Below are positions 49,528 through 59,267 of a stretch of DNA of 64,000 nucleotides, piece after piece (position 1 is the stretch's first letter; each line of letters starts with the position of its first letter). The DNA lies in the NCBI RefSeq assembly GCF_900090315.1, contig NZ_FMHZ01000002.1:1900501-1964500 (forward strand). Direction: 5' to 3'. The stretch is from Micromonospora citrea (GTDB lineage: Bacteria > Actinomycetota > Actinomycetes > Mycobacteriales > Micromonosporaceae). The notes under the pieces are model-generated. The model made no database searches and was not told the DNA's origin. It saw only the letters and a list, made by a program, of their open reading frames with translations. The translations under genes and the position numbers were made by a program.

Positions 49528-51702
49528 CTATCCGATGGACGTGGGGTGACGCCCGGCCGGCTCGGGCTCGGCGCCCTCCCGGATGCCGTACCGGCGGTAG
49601 AACCGGCCGAGCGGGCCCGGGGCCCACCAGTTCCACCGGCCCAGCAGCCGCATGGTGGCCGGCACCAGCAGCGCCCGCACCAGCGTGGCGTCGACCACGA
49701 TCGCCACGATCATCCCGATGCCGATGAGCTTGATGTACGCCATCCCGCCCGTGGCGAAGCCGGCCACCACGACGATCAGCAGCAGCGCGGCGGCGGTGAT
49801 GATCCGACCGGTGTGCTGGAGCCCCGCAGCCACCGAGGCGGTGTTGTCCCCCGTCCGGTCCCACTCCTCGCGCACCCGGGAGAGCAGGAACACCTCGTAG
49901 TCGGTCGCCAGCCCGAAGAGCACGGCGAGCATGAGGATCGGGTTGCTGGGTTCGATGAACCCGGTCGGGGTGAAGCCGAGCAGGTCGGCGAGGTGCCCGT
50001 CCTGGAAGATCCAGACCACCACGCCGAACGAGGCGCCGATCGACACCAGGTTCATCAGCACCGCCTTGACCGGCAGCACCACCGAGCCGAAGGCGAGGAA
50101 GAGCAGCACCAGGGTCGCGGCGGCCATCAGCAGGGCCATCCAGGGCAGGCGGTCGCCGAGGCTGTCCAGCAGGTCCCGGTCGGCGCCGGGACGGCCCCCG
50201 ACGAGCACCTCCGCGCCGCCCGGCGCGGGCAGGTCGCGCAGCGCCCCGACCACGTCCTGCGCCACGTCGCCGGTCGGCTCGCCCGGGTAGGTCACCGTCA
50301 GCAGCGTCGACGTCCCCCGACTGGCCGCCACCGTCACGCCGGTCACGCCGGGCACGGCGGCCACCCGGTCGGCGAACGGCCGTACCTGCTCCGGGGACGC
50401 CCCGGACACCAGCACGTCGATCGGCGCGACCGTGCCGCCGGGGAACTCCGCGGCGATCCGCTCGGAGACGACCCGGGGCGCGGCGTCCCCGGGCAGCACC
50501 CGCTCGTCGAAGCCGCCGAAGGTGATCCGCAGGAACGGCGCGGCGAGCAGCAGGAGCAGCAGGGTCACCCCGACCAGGTAGCGCACCGGACGGCGCATCA
50601 CGCTGCGCGCGATCCGGGCCCAGGCGCCGCCCGTCTCCCCCGCCGCCGGCCGCCCGCCCCGCGCCGCACGCCGCCCCGGCAGCGGTACGCGCAGCGCGTT
50701 GATCCGGTGGCCGAGCACCGCCAGCAGGGCCGGCAGCACAGTCAGCGTCGCCAGCATGGCGACCAGGACGGCGGCCATCCCGCCGAGCCCCATCGACCGC
50801 AGGAACGCCTGCGGGAAGATGAGCAGGCTGGCCATGGCGAGCGCGATGGTGAGCCCGGAGACCAGCACCGTCCGCCCCGCCGTGGCCATGGTGCGGCGGA
50901 TGGCGGCCGGCGTGTCGTGCCCGGCGGCCAACTCCTCGCGGAACCGGCTGACCACGAAGAGGGCGTAGTCGACCGCCATGCCCAGGCCGATCAGGGTGAT
51001 GACGTTGATGGCGAAGATCGACACGTCGGTGACCATGTTGACCAGCCGGACGGCGACGAACGCGCCGAGGATGGCCAGCCCGCCGATCAGCAGCGGGGTG
51101 GACGCGGCCACCAGCCCGCCGAAGATCAGCACGAGCAGCACCAGCAGCACCGGCATGGAGAGGATCTCCGCCCGGGTGATGTCCTCGGTGGTCTGCCGGT
51201 TCGCCTCGTGCAGGAACGCCACCGTGCCGCCCACCTCGGTCCGCAGGCCGGGCGTGGCGAGGGCCGGCCGCAGGTCGTCGTACGCGGCGGTCCTGCCGTC
51301 CTCGTCGGCGGCCCGGAGCTGGACCAGCGCGTACGTGGCCCGGCGGTCGGTGGACAGCAGCGCGGGCGCCCGCGTGTCGTACCAGGTGGTGACGCTGGTG
51401 ACCTCGGGGCGGGCGCGCAGCCCGGTCACGGTGGCCGTGACCGGGTCGCGGAAGGCCGGCTGCTCGACGGTGGCCCCGTCGCTGCTCCAGAGCACGATCA
51501 GGTCGGCGCCCTGCGGCCCCAGTTCGGCGGTGATCCGCTGGGCGGCGCGGCTCGACTCGCTCGCGGGGTCGTCGTAGCCGCCCCCGGTCAGCTGCCCGAA
51601 GACCCCGGCCCCCCAGGTCGAGCCGACGGCGACCACCACCAGGGCGGCGGCCAGCACCGCCCAGCGCAGCCGCACCAACGCTTGTCCCCACCAGGCGAAC
51701 AT
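49528..51702 (-). CDS. MMPL/RND family transporter
   Basis: A 724-residue RND-type membrane protein with 11-12 helices and two large extracytoplasmic loops. The proton-relay motif is in LIGLGMAVDYALFVVSRFRE and its second-half equivalent in LFGLATDYEVFLLSRVREEW (Asp-Tyr in each half). It is the SSD/MMPL type that exports lipids or drugs in actinomycetes. The ATG has GGGGGAGG upstream. It is divergent from a TetR regulator gene; two palindromes lie between the starts. Substrate unknown. Confidence 0.93.
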   Translation of the reverse strand: MFAWWGQALVRLRWAVLAAALVVVAVGSTWGAGVFGQLTGGGYDDPASESSRAAQRITAELGPQGADLIVLWSSDGATVEQPAFRDPVTATVTGLRARPEVTSVTTWYDTRAPALLSTDRRATYALVQLRAADEDGRTAAYDDLRPALATPGLRTEVGGTVAFLHEANRQTTEDITRAEILSMPVLLVLLVLIFGGLVAASTPLLIGGLAILGAFVAVRLVNMVTDVSIFAINVITLIGLGMAVDYALFVVSRFREELAAGHDTPAAIRRTMATAGRTVLVSGLTIALAMASLLIFPQAFLRSMGLGGMAAVLVAMLATLTVLPALLAVLGHRINALRVPLPGRRAARGGRPAAGETGGAWARIARSVMRRPVRYLVGVTLLLLLLAAPFLRITFGGFDERVLPGDAAPRVVSERIAAEFPGGTVAPIDVLVSGASPEQVRPFADRVAAVPGVTGVTVAASRGTSTLLTVTYPGEPTGDVAQDVVGALRDLPAPGGAEVLVGGRPGADRDLLDSLGDRLPWMALLMAAATLVLLFLAFGSVVLPVKAVLMNLVSIGASFGVVVWIFQDGHLADLLGFTPTGFIEPSNPILMLAVLFGLATDYEVFLLSRVREEWDRTGDNTASVAAGLQHTGRIITAAALLLIVVVAGFATGGMAYIKLIGIGMIVAIVVDATLVRALLVPATMRLLGRWNWWAPGPLGRFYRRYGIREGAEPEPAGRHPTSIG

Positions 51703-51742
51703 TCGCCTCCCCCTCCGCCGACGGCTAAGCTGTAACCATCGC

Positions 51743-51780
51743 TCATTCGAGTGAACGCCGTTAACTATTACAACGGCGTT
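51743..51780. promoter_or_regulatory. Two palindromes in the MMPL/TetR divergent promoter
   Basis: AACGCCGTT-9-AACGGCGTT (51754-51780) is a perfect 9-base inverted repeat. Directly next to it TCATTCGAGTGA (51743-51754) is a 12-base near-palindrome. They lie 26-63 bases before the TetR ATG and 41-78 bases before the MMPL ATG. They are likely TetR operators controlling both genes (inference). Confidence 0.65.
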
Positions 51781-51805
51781 TGCGTTGGTCAAGGGGGTTG
51801 GCCAC

Positions 51806-52558
51806 ATGACCGCACCGTCCCGGCGCGAACGCCTGCGCTCGGCGACCGTCACCGAGATCAAGGACGGGGCACGACGGCTTCTGGTGACCGGCGGCATCGA
51901 GGCGATCTCGCTGCGGGCCATCGCCCGGGACATGGGCATGACGGCACCCGCCATCTACCGCTACTTCCCGAGCCTGGAAGCGCTGGTCGCGGCCCTCGCC
52001 GGCGACCTCTACGACGAGCTGCGGGCGCGGCTGGAGTCGGCCCGGGACGACGCCGGAGCGGAGCCGGTCGACCGGCTGCTGGCCATGAGCCGGGCGTTCC
52101 GCGCCTGGTCGGTGACCCACCCCGCCGAGTTCGGGCTGATCTTCGGCGCCCGGGTTCCGGGGCTGGACGCCTTCGTCGACGACTGCGCCGACCCCGAGCA
52201 CCCCGGCGCCCGCTTCGGGGCGGTCTTCGTGCAGCCGATCATCGACCTCTGGCACCGGTCCCCCTTCCCCACCCCGCCCGCCGAGCTGCTCCGGGAGCGC
52301 CTGGGCGGACGCCTGGAACCGCTGCGGCTGAGCCACGGCGACGTGCCCATCGAGGTCGCGTACGCCTTCCTCTCCGGCTGGACCCGGCTCTACGGGCTGG
52401 TCGCCATGGAGGTCTTCGGCCAGCTCGCCTGGGCCGTCACCGAGGCCGAGCCGCTGTTCGAGCTGGAGCTGGCGACGTTCGCCGCCGCCCTGCGCGGCGA
52501 GCGACCCGGCGGGGCGCCCGCCCGGCCAGGACGGCGAACCGGCGCAGCGCCCAGCTGA
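51806..52558 (+). CDS. TetR family transcriptional regulator
   Basis: A 250-residue regulator. The HTH is typical: ATVTEIKDGARRLLVTGGIE, AISLRAIARDMGMTAPAIYR and YFPSLEALVAAL. The C-terminal part is a TetR_C ligand domain (VTHPAEFGLIFGARVPGLDA, AYAFLSGWTRLYGLVAMEVF), of the WHG/TetR_C type. It is divergent from the MMPL gene and is probably its repressor. The ATG has AAGGGGG upstream. A Pro/Arg/Gly-rich tail follows the domain. Confidence 0.92.
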   Translation: MTAPSRRERLRSATVTEIKDGARRLLVTGGIEAISLRAIARDMGMTAPAIYRYFPSLEALVAALAGDLYDELRARLESARDDAGAEPVDRLLAMSRAFRAWSVTHPAEFGLIFGARVPGLDAFVDDCADPEHPGARFGAVFVQPIIDLWHRSPFPTPPAELLRERLGGRLEPLRLSHGDVPIEVAYAFLSGWTRLYGLVAMEVFGQLAWAVTEAEPLFELELATFAAALRGERPGGAPARPGRRTGAAPS

Positions 52559-52575
52559 CCGCCGGCGGCAGAGCC

Positions 52576-52670
52576 GCCTGTCGCGAGGGCTGACCGACGG
52601 GGTCGGCGGGGCGGCCTGGCGCGGCGTCCGCCCGGCCTGCCGCGAAGGGCTGACCGACGGCGTCGACGGG
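52576..52670. repeat. Direct repeat of about 35 bp, intergenic
   Basis: The stretch GCCTGTCGCGAGGGCTGACC and following bases (52576-52610) recur with few changes at 52635-52670, including the core GGGCTGACCGACGG. The two copies flank a 24-base spacer, in the gap between the TetR gene and the CrtI-like gene. No gene is supported here. Confidence 0.6.
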
Positions 52671-52687
52671 CACTAGGCTCCCCCGGC

Positions 52688-54280
<1,593 letters not shown>

Positions 54281-54340
54281 CCCTCGCGCCCCCTCGCGCC
54301 CTCTCGCGCCCTCTCGCGCCCTCTCGCACCCCCTCGCGCC
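54281..54340. repeat. 10-bp tandem repeat, six copies
   Basis: Six units of CCCTCGCGCC or CTCTCGCGCC (one variant) run from the base after the CrtI-like stop codon to the inverted element. The register is exact at 10 bases. Confidence 0.85.
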
Positions 54341-54341
54341 C

Positions 54342-54412
54342 GCGATCTTGCACTTTCGGCCCGCCGTTCGCGGCCTTTGCGGCTTTTGCGGGGGCAGGAA
54401 GTGCAAGATCGC
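54342..54412. repeat. Inverted repeat element, GATCTTGCA family, copy 2
   Basis: Arms GCGATCTTGCACTT and AAGTGCAAGATCGC are perfect complements, with further imperfect pairing inside. They enclose about 43 bases. The arm core GATCTTGCA equals that of the copy at 23911-23980, while the loop differs. It lies between two convergent genes and could act as a bidirectional terminator or be a dispersed repeat. Confidence 0.8.
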
Positions 54413-54440
54413 CGGAGGTGGGGGCGAGCGGGCGGGCGGG

Positions 54441-56021
54441 TCAGCTGGCGGATTCGCCGGCGGGGGCGGGGGGGTCGGCGTCGACGCGGTGGGCGCGGAT
54501 CTTGTGGCCGACGCTGGTGAGGCAGCGGCCGCTCGCGAGGTCGAACCGCCACCCGTGCAGCTGACAGGTGAGCTGGTCACCGTCGACGATGCCGAAGCGG
54601 GTCAGGTCCGCCTTCAGGTGCGGGCAGCGCCGCTGCACCACCCAGTCGCCCAGGGTGATGTCCTCGGCGTCGCTGGTCCGCTCGTGCTCGTCGTACCAGC
54701 CCTCGGCGTACTGGAGCCGCTCCTGCGAAAGGCACTTGAAGAAGGCGTAGACGAACTCGTTGTACTGACCGATCCGGGCGGCGGAGAAGCGGCAGGAGAG
54801 GAAGAGCGAGTTGACCCAGTCCACCTCGCCGATGTGCAGCAGGTGCTCGATCAGCGCCCGCTCGGTGCGGAACCGGTAGCGCACCTTCTCGTCGGCGTAC
54901 GGCCGGACCTGCTTGCCCGGGAAGTCCACCACGATGGACTCGACCGATTCACCGTCGTAGCCCACCAGGTCGAAGCGGACCGGACCGCCGACCCCCTTGG
55001 CCAGGTAGATCGACTCCTCCAGCAGCGGCTCGATCCGGCGCTGCATCTCCTTGAGCACGTCGACCTCGGGGTGCCGCCAGGACGCCTTCTCGGCCTCGAT
55101 GACCGGCCGCTTGCGCTCCCGCATCTCCTCCAGGTGCGCGACCTTGTTCGCGAAGAACTCCTCGACCGGCACCGGGTGGCTGGTCTCGCAGCTCTCGGTG
55201 GTGATCTCCGCGACGCTGCCCGGCAGCAGCACGACGCCGTTGGTGCCGCCGACCTTGGCGTACTCGCTCAGGAAGACCGACTGGTCGGGGAAGATGTTGC
55301 CCTCGTCGCCGTGGATGTCGTTGAACTGCCACAGCTCGTCGTCGAGGAAGCACGGCGGTCCGGCGATCGGGAAGACGTGGTCGGCCTTCAGGTCGTCGAT
55401 GTAGCGCCACGTCCGGTCGAACTGCCGGTCCCGCTTCTGCTTGCCGAACGCCGTCTTCGCCGCCTGCGGCAGCTCGTAGACCATCGGGTACCAGATCGCG
55501 CCGGAGAACTGGAGCATGTGCGCGTGCACGTGGCCCAGCTCGGCGAAGACGCTCAGGTCGGTGGGGCGGGCGTCGTTCTGGTTGAGCAGCCGCACCCCGT
55601 CGTACTCCACCCAGAGCGAGGAGTCGCCGATCGGGCCGTCGGTCGGGCTGGTCAGCGCCTGGATCATGACCTTCAGGCCGCCGTCCAGCTCGACGACCTG
55701 CTCGTTCGGCGCCTTCAGGAACCTGGTGAAGCCCAGCTCCCGCAGCTCGTCCTCCATCTCGGAGGTGGGGAACGCTGGCAGCAGCACGGTCGCGGACTTC
55801 GACACGAAGCGCTTCAGGTGCGCGGCGTCGAAGTGGTCCCGGTGCAGGTGGGAGACGTAGAGGTAGTCGACGTCGCCGAGGGTCTCCCAGTCGAGCAGGG
55901 AATTGTCCGGGAACGGAAACCACGACGCGAAATAGGCCGGGTTGACCCACGGGTCGCACAGGATGCTGCCCGCGGCCGTGTCGATCCGCATGCTGGCGTG
56001 TCCCGTACCGGTCACTCGCAC
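54441..56021 (-). CDS. Metallo-beta-lactamase fold protein fused to a C-terminal Rieske domain
   Basis: A 526-residue protein. The N-terminal MBL-fold domain has the metal motif SHLHRDHFD (His58, His60, Asp62, His63), with downstream ligands likely in SLWVEYDGVRLLNQND and HVHAHMLQF. The C-terminal domain is a Rieske [2Fe-2S] module, with Cys466 and His468 (RRCPHLKAD) and Cys486 and His489 (LTCQLHGWRFDLASG). The pairing recalls CMP-Neu5Ac hydroxylase, which has Rieske and MBL-like parts, but here the Rieske domain is last. A redox-assisted hydrolase or hydroxylase is possible. The GTG has GAGGGGG upstream. It converges with the CrtI-like gene. Confidence 0.88.
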   Translation of the reverse strand: MRVTGTGHASMRIDTAAGSILCDPWVNPAYFASWFPFPDNSLLDWETLGDVDYLYVSHLHRDHFDAAHLKRFVSKSATVLLPAFPTSEMEDELRELGFTRFLKAPNEQVVELDGGLKVMIQALTSPTDGPIGDSSLWVEYDGVRLLNQNDARPTDLSVFAELGHVHAHMLQFSGAIWYPMVYELPQAAKTAFGKQKRDRQFDRTWRYIDDLKADHVFPIAGPPCFLDDELWQFNDIHGDEGNIFPDQSVFLSEYAKVGGTNGVVLLPGSVAEITTESCETSHPVPVEEFFANKVAHLEEMRERKRPVIEAEKASWRHPEVDVLKEMQRRIEPLLEESIYLAKGVGGPVRFDLVGYDGESVESIVVDFPGKQVRPYADEKVRYRFRTERALIEHLLHIGEVDWVNSLFLSCRFSAARIGQYNEFVYAFFKCLSQERLQYAEGWYDEHERTSDAEDITLGDWVVQRRCPHLKADLTRFGIVDGDQLTCQLHGWRFDLASGRCLTSVGHKIRAHRVDADPPAPAGESAS

Positions 56022-56293
56022 CGCAGTTCCCCCTCGAAGACAAACAAAAGGTGTACGTCCGAAACGCTACCGGAGGGAGTCTGGCGACCGCCCCGCGACG
56101 CCGGTAGTGCCGCCCGGCCCGGCGCGGTCGGGACCTTGGACCCGCGCCCCGCACCACGTACGCCGTGCCGGCGCCCCGCCGAGCCGTCGGCGCGGGACCG
56201 TGCGTTCCGCCTCGTCCGGCCGGACCCACCGCCGAGCCTGGCACGGGGCGTGCCAGACTAACCGGAGATCCGATCGCGAGGGAAGGACCGACA

Positions 56294-56515
56294 GTGGCAG
56301 GAAGCGAGCCGGTAACGTCGCCAGACCAGCACAAGCCGGGGCACCGCAAGTCCGGGCGGATCGGCGCGGTGCTCTCCGCGCTGGCGCTGCTGGCGATGCT
56401 CTGCGGCAACCACGAGGGCAGGGTCGAGGACATCTGGCTGGTCGGCCTGGCCGTGCTGCTGCTGGTCATCGTCATCGGCGACGCCGTGCTGCGGCGCAAC
56501 GGCCTGCGGTCCTGA
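56294..56515 (+). CDS. Small membrane protein, DUF2631-like
   Basis: A 73-residue protein with a hydrophilic start (VAGSEPVTSPDQHKPGHRKS) and two helices, IGAVLSALALLAMLCGNHEG and DIWLVGLAVLLLVIVIGDAV. This is the DUF2631 pattern, found near dxr/rseP or DivIVA-like genes in actinomycetes. A GTG start is chosen because AAGGA lies eight bases upstream. Longer in-frame readings are Pro/Arg-rich and overlap the promoter of the MBL-Rieske gene. Function unknown. Confidence 0.8.
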   Translation: MAGSEPVTSPDQHKPGHRKSGRIGAVLSALALLAMLCGNHEGRVEDIWLVGLAVLLLVIVIGDAVLRRNGLRS

Positions 56516-56560
56516 CCGCACCCCGCCAGCCGGCGTCGCGCGCGCCGGAGGTGACACGCG

Positions 56561-56595
56561 CGAGGGCCCGCCCCCGACCGGGGAGCGGGCCCTCG
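56561..56595. terminator. Hairpin between convergent DUF2631 and DivIVA-like genes
   Basis: CGAGGGCCCGC (56561-56571) pairs with GCGGGCCCTCG (56585-56595), extended by CCCC/GGGG inside with one bulged base. The hairpin is midway between the two stop codons (56515 and 56607). It probably works in both directions. Confidence 0.8.
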
Positions 56596-56606
56596 TCGTA
56601 CGCGGG

Positions 56607-57983
56607 TCAGCGGCCGAACAGGATGTCCTGCACGTCCTTGAGCGCGGCGTCGACCTCGGCCTCGAAGTAGCCGCCGGGCACCAGCGGGAAGCGCAGCGAG
56701 TCGAGTTCCTTGGGGTTCACCGGCATCGGGTTGCGCCCCTGCATGCCCCCGAGGAGGCTGTCGAAGAACCGGTCGACCTGGTCGGGGTCGTAGCCGCTGC
56801 CGAACCGGCGCACCTGGAAGCTGCGGCGGATCTGGTCGACGCGGTAGAGGTCGCTGCCGGGCGGGCCGGCCATGGGCGGGCCGGCAGTGGGCGGCGGGCC
56901 GGCCAGCGGCGGGCCACCCACCGGCGGGCCACCCACCGGCGGGCCACCCATGGGCGGGCCGGCCATCGGCGGCGGGCCGCCGAAGCCCTGCTGCGGGGGC
57001 GGACCGGCCGGGCCCCGGCCGCGCATGTCGCGCAGCTCCCGCTCGGACATCCGGATCTCGGCCGTCATGTCGGCACGGCCGCGCCGGCCAGCCTCGAAGC
57101 CGTCGAAGCGCGGCTCGTCGCCGTAGCCACCGGGGCCGTCACCGTAACCGCCCCGAGGATCGCCGGGACCGTCACCGTAGCCGCCGGGGCCGTCGCCGTA
57201 ACCGCCCCGAGGGTCGCCGTATCCACCGGGTCCGCCGGGCCCGTCGCCGTAACCGCCGGGGCCACCCGGGCCGTCACCGTAGCCACCCCGAGGATCGCCG
57301 GGACCGTCACCGTAGCCGCCAGGGCCACCCGGGCCGTCACCGTAGCCACCCCGAGGATCGCCGGGACCGTCACCGTAGCCGCCAGGGCCACCCGGGCCGT
57401 CGCCGTAGGCGCCGGGGCCGGCGGGCAGGCCGCGCGGCGGCGGACCGCCGTGGCCCATCGGAGCGCCCGGACCCATCGGGCCGGGACCGCCCGGACCGCG
57501 CGCCGGCTCGTAGCCGCCACGGGGGCCGTCGTAACCACCGGCGAAGGCGCCGGTGGGCTCCTCGTAGCGGCCGTAACGGTCGGCGGGCGGAGGGCCGGCC
57601 TGCGCGGGCATCGGCCGGGGCGGCATCGGCTGCGGGACCGGAGACATGCCGCGGTCGTCGCGCGCCGGCGGGCCCATCCGGTCCGGCGGGCCGAGCCGGT
57701 CGCCCATCCGGGGATCACCGCCGCGACCACCGGCGCCACCGCGCTCCTCCAGCTCGGCCAGCTGCCGCTCGACCCGGTCGAGGTGCAGGTCGACCTGCCA
57801 CTCGTCGTAGCCGTTGAAGCGGACCCGGAAGACGACGTCGTGGACCTCCTGGGAGGCGACGGGGGCACCCACCGGCCGGCCGTCGAGCGTCGCCTCGACC
57901 CGGTCCAGGAAGGCGTCGACCTCGTCGACCTTGTATCCCCGGCGGAGCGCCTTACGCCGGAAACGCTGACCCTGACTCGCCAC
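56607..57983 (-). CDS. DivIVA-domain protein with repeat-rich central linker
   Basis: A 458-residue protein with short DivIVA-type modules at both ends: VASQGQRFRRKALRRGYKVD, EVDAFLDRVEATLDGR at the start and DQIRRSFQVRRFGSGYDPDQ, VDRFFDSLLGGM near the end (the TIGR03543/03544-like repeat). A coiled segment (LDRVERQLAELEERGG) follows the first. Between lie about 250 residues of Gly/Pro/Asp/Tyr repeats (GYGDGPGGPG) and MAGPP/VGGPP repeats. A 63-bp exact tandem duplication encodes part of this (57271-57396). Polar-growth or septum localisation is inferred from DivIVA. The GTG has AGGAG upstream. It is downstream of rlmN by 31 bases. Confidence 0.88.
   Translation of the reverse strand: MASQGQRFRRKALRRGYKVDEVDAFLDRVEATLDGRPVGAPVASQEVHDVVFRVRFNGYDEWQVDLHLDRVERQLAELEERGGAGGRGGDPRMGDRLGPPDRMGPPARDDRGMSPVPQPMPPRPMPAQAGPPPADRYGRYEEPTGAFAGGYDGPRGGYEPARGPGGPGPMGPGAPMGHGGPPPRGLPAGPGAYGDGPGGPGGYGDGPGDPRGGYGDGPGGPGGYGDGPGDPRGGYGDGPGGPGGYGDGPGGPGGYGDPRGGYGDGPGGYGDGPGDPRGGYGDGPGGYGDEPRFDGFEAGRRGRADMTAEIRMSERELRDMRGRGPAGPPPQQGFGGPPPMAGPPMGGPPVGGPPVGGPPLAGPPPTAGPPMAGPPGSDLYRVDQIRRSFQVRRFGSGYDPDQVDRFFDSLLGGMQGRNPMPVNPKELDSLRFPLVPGGYFEAEVDAALKDVQDILFGR
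57271..57396. repeat. Exact 63-bp tandem duplication within the DivIVA-like gene
   Basis: Positions 57271-57333 and 57334-57396 are identical, and the unit is 21 codons, so the frame is kept. Shorter related units continue on both sides (57115-57420). It should be length-variable between strains. Confidence 0.85.
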
Positions 57984-58014
57984 TATGTCTCCTGGTCTCG
58001 TTCGCCACGCCCGG

Positions 58015-59163
58015 TCACGCGGTCTCCCCGGTCCGATCGGTGTCCCTGTTGTCGACGGCGGCGGCGAGCTGCCCACACGCTCCGTCGATCTCGCGACCCC
58101 GGGTGTCCCGCACCGTCGTCGACACCCCGGCCTCGCGCAACCGCCGGACGAACTCCCGCTCCACCGGCTTCGGGCTGGCGTCCCAGCGGCTGCCCGGAGT
58201 CGGATTGAGCGGGATGAGGTTCACGTGGGCCAGCTTCCCGGCCAGCAGCCGTCCGAGCAGATCGGCTCGCCACGGCTGGTCGTTCACGTCCTTGATCATC
58301 GCGTACTCGATCGACACGCGCCGCCCCGTCCGTGCCGCGTAGTCCCACGCCGCGTCCAGCACCTCGGACACCTTCCAGCGCTGGTTGACGGGCACCAGTT
58401 CGTCGCGCAGCCCATCATCGGGCGCGTGCAACGACAACGCAAGGGTCACCGAGAGGTCTTCGCTGGCCAGTCGGCGGATGGCCGGCACCAGGCCGACCGT
58501 GGAGACGGTGATGTGGCGCTGCGACAACCCGAGGCCCTCGGGCGCCGGGGCGACCAGCCGGCGGATCGCGGCGATCACCCGGGAGTAGTTGGCCAGCGGC
58601 TCGCCCATGCCCATGAAGACCACGTGCGACAGGCGCGGCGGCGAGCCCGCCACGGCGCCGGAGGCGGCCACGCCGGCCAGGTAGACCGCCTGGTCGACGA
58701 TCTCGGCGGTGGACAGGTTGCGGGTCAGCCCGGCCTGGCCGGTGGCGCAGAACGGGCAGGCCATGCCGCAGCCGGCCTGGCTGGAGATGCAGACGGTGAC
58801 CCGGTCCGGGTAGCCCATCAGCACGCTCTCCACCAGCGAGCCGTCGTGCAGCCGCCAGAGCGCCTTGCGGGTCGCGCCGTCGTCGCAGGCCAGCTCGCGG
58901 ACCGGGGTGAGCAGCCGCGGCAGGAGCTGGTCGGCGAGCCTGTCCCGGGTGGCGGCCGGCAGGTCGGTCATCTCCGCCGGATCCCGCACCAGCCGACCGA
59001 AGTAGTGGGTGGAGACCTGCTTGGCGCGGAACGCCGGCTCCCCCAGCTCGGTGACCAGCGCACGGCGGCCGGCGAGGTCGAGGTCGGCGAGGTGACGGGG
59101 AGGCATCGCGGGTCGTCGCCCGGGGGCGTCGGGGTCTGCGGGGATCAGGGGCAGGCTCGTCAT
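58015..59163 (-). CDS. rlmN: 23S rRNA (adenine2503-C2)-methyltransferase RlmN
   Basis: A 382-residue radical SAM enzyme that methylates A2503 in 23S rRNA and A37 in some tRNAs. The cluster-binding CxxxCxxC is Cys132-x3-Cys136-x2-Cys139 ([12 protein letters not shown]). The methyl-carrying Cys363 is in the C-terminal GACGQL, and a partner Cys125 is in [17 protein letters not shown] and [20 protein letters not shown] are other family motifs. The ATG is clear. The gene lies between cdsA and the DivIVA-like gene on the same strand. Confidence 0.96.
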   Translation of the reverse strand: MTSLPLIPADPDAPGRRPAMPPRHLADLDLAGRRALVTELGEPAFRAKQVSTHYFGRLVRDPAEMTDLPAATRDRLADQLLPRLLTPVRELACDDGATRKALWRLHDGSLVESVLMGYPDRVTVCISSQAGCGMACPFCATGQAGLTRNLSTAEIVDQAVYLAGVAASGAVAGSPPRLSHVVFMGMGEPLANYSRVIAAIRRLVAPAPEGLGLSQRHITVSTVGLVPAIRRLASEDLSVTLALSLHAPDDGLRDELVPVNQRWKVSEVLDAAWDYAARTGRRVSIEYAMIKDVNDQPWRADLLGRLLAGKLAHVNLIPLNPTPGSRWDASPKPVEREFVRRLREAGVSTTVRDTRGREIDGACGQLAAAVDNRDTDRTGETA

Positions 59164-59267
59164 GGCGGGTCCAGTCTGTCACGCCGGACGGCCGACGCAC
59201 CTGTCCGGAGGTGCCGAATCGACCCCCACCGCCCGGACGGGCCCACCGACGCCGGGTGATTCACGCC

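Noticed and set aside
47461..51735. Long plus-strand open frame across the M23, YihY and MMPL genes
   Set aside because: It crosses three real genes in wrong frames or strands and has no conserved domains; it is a G+C artefact.
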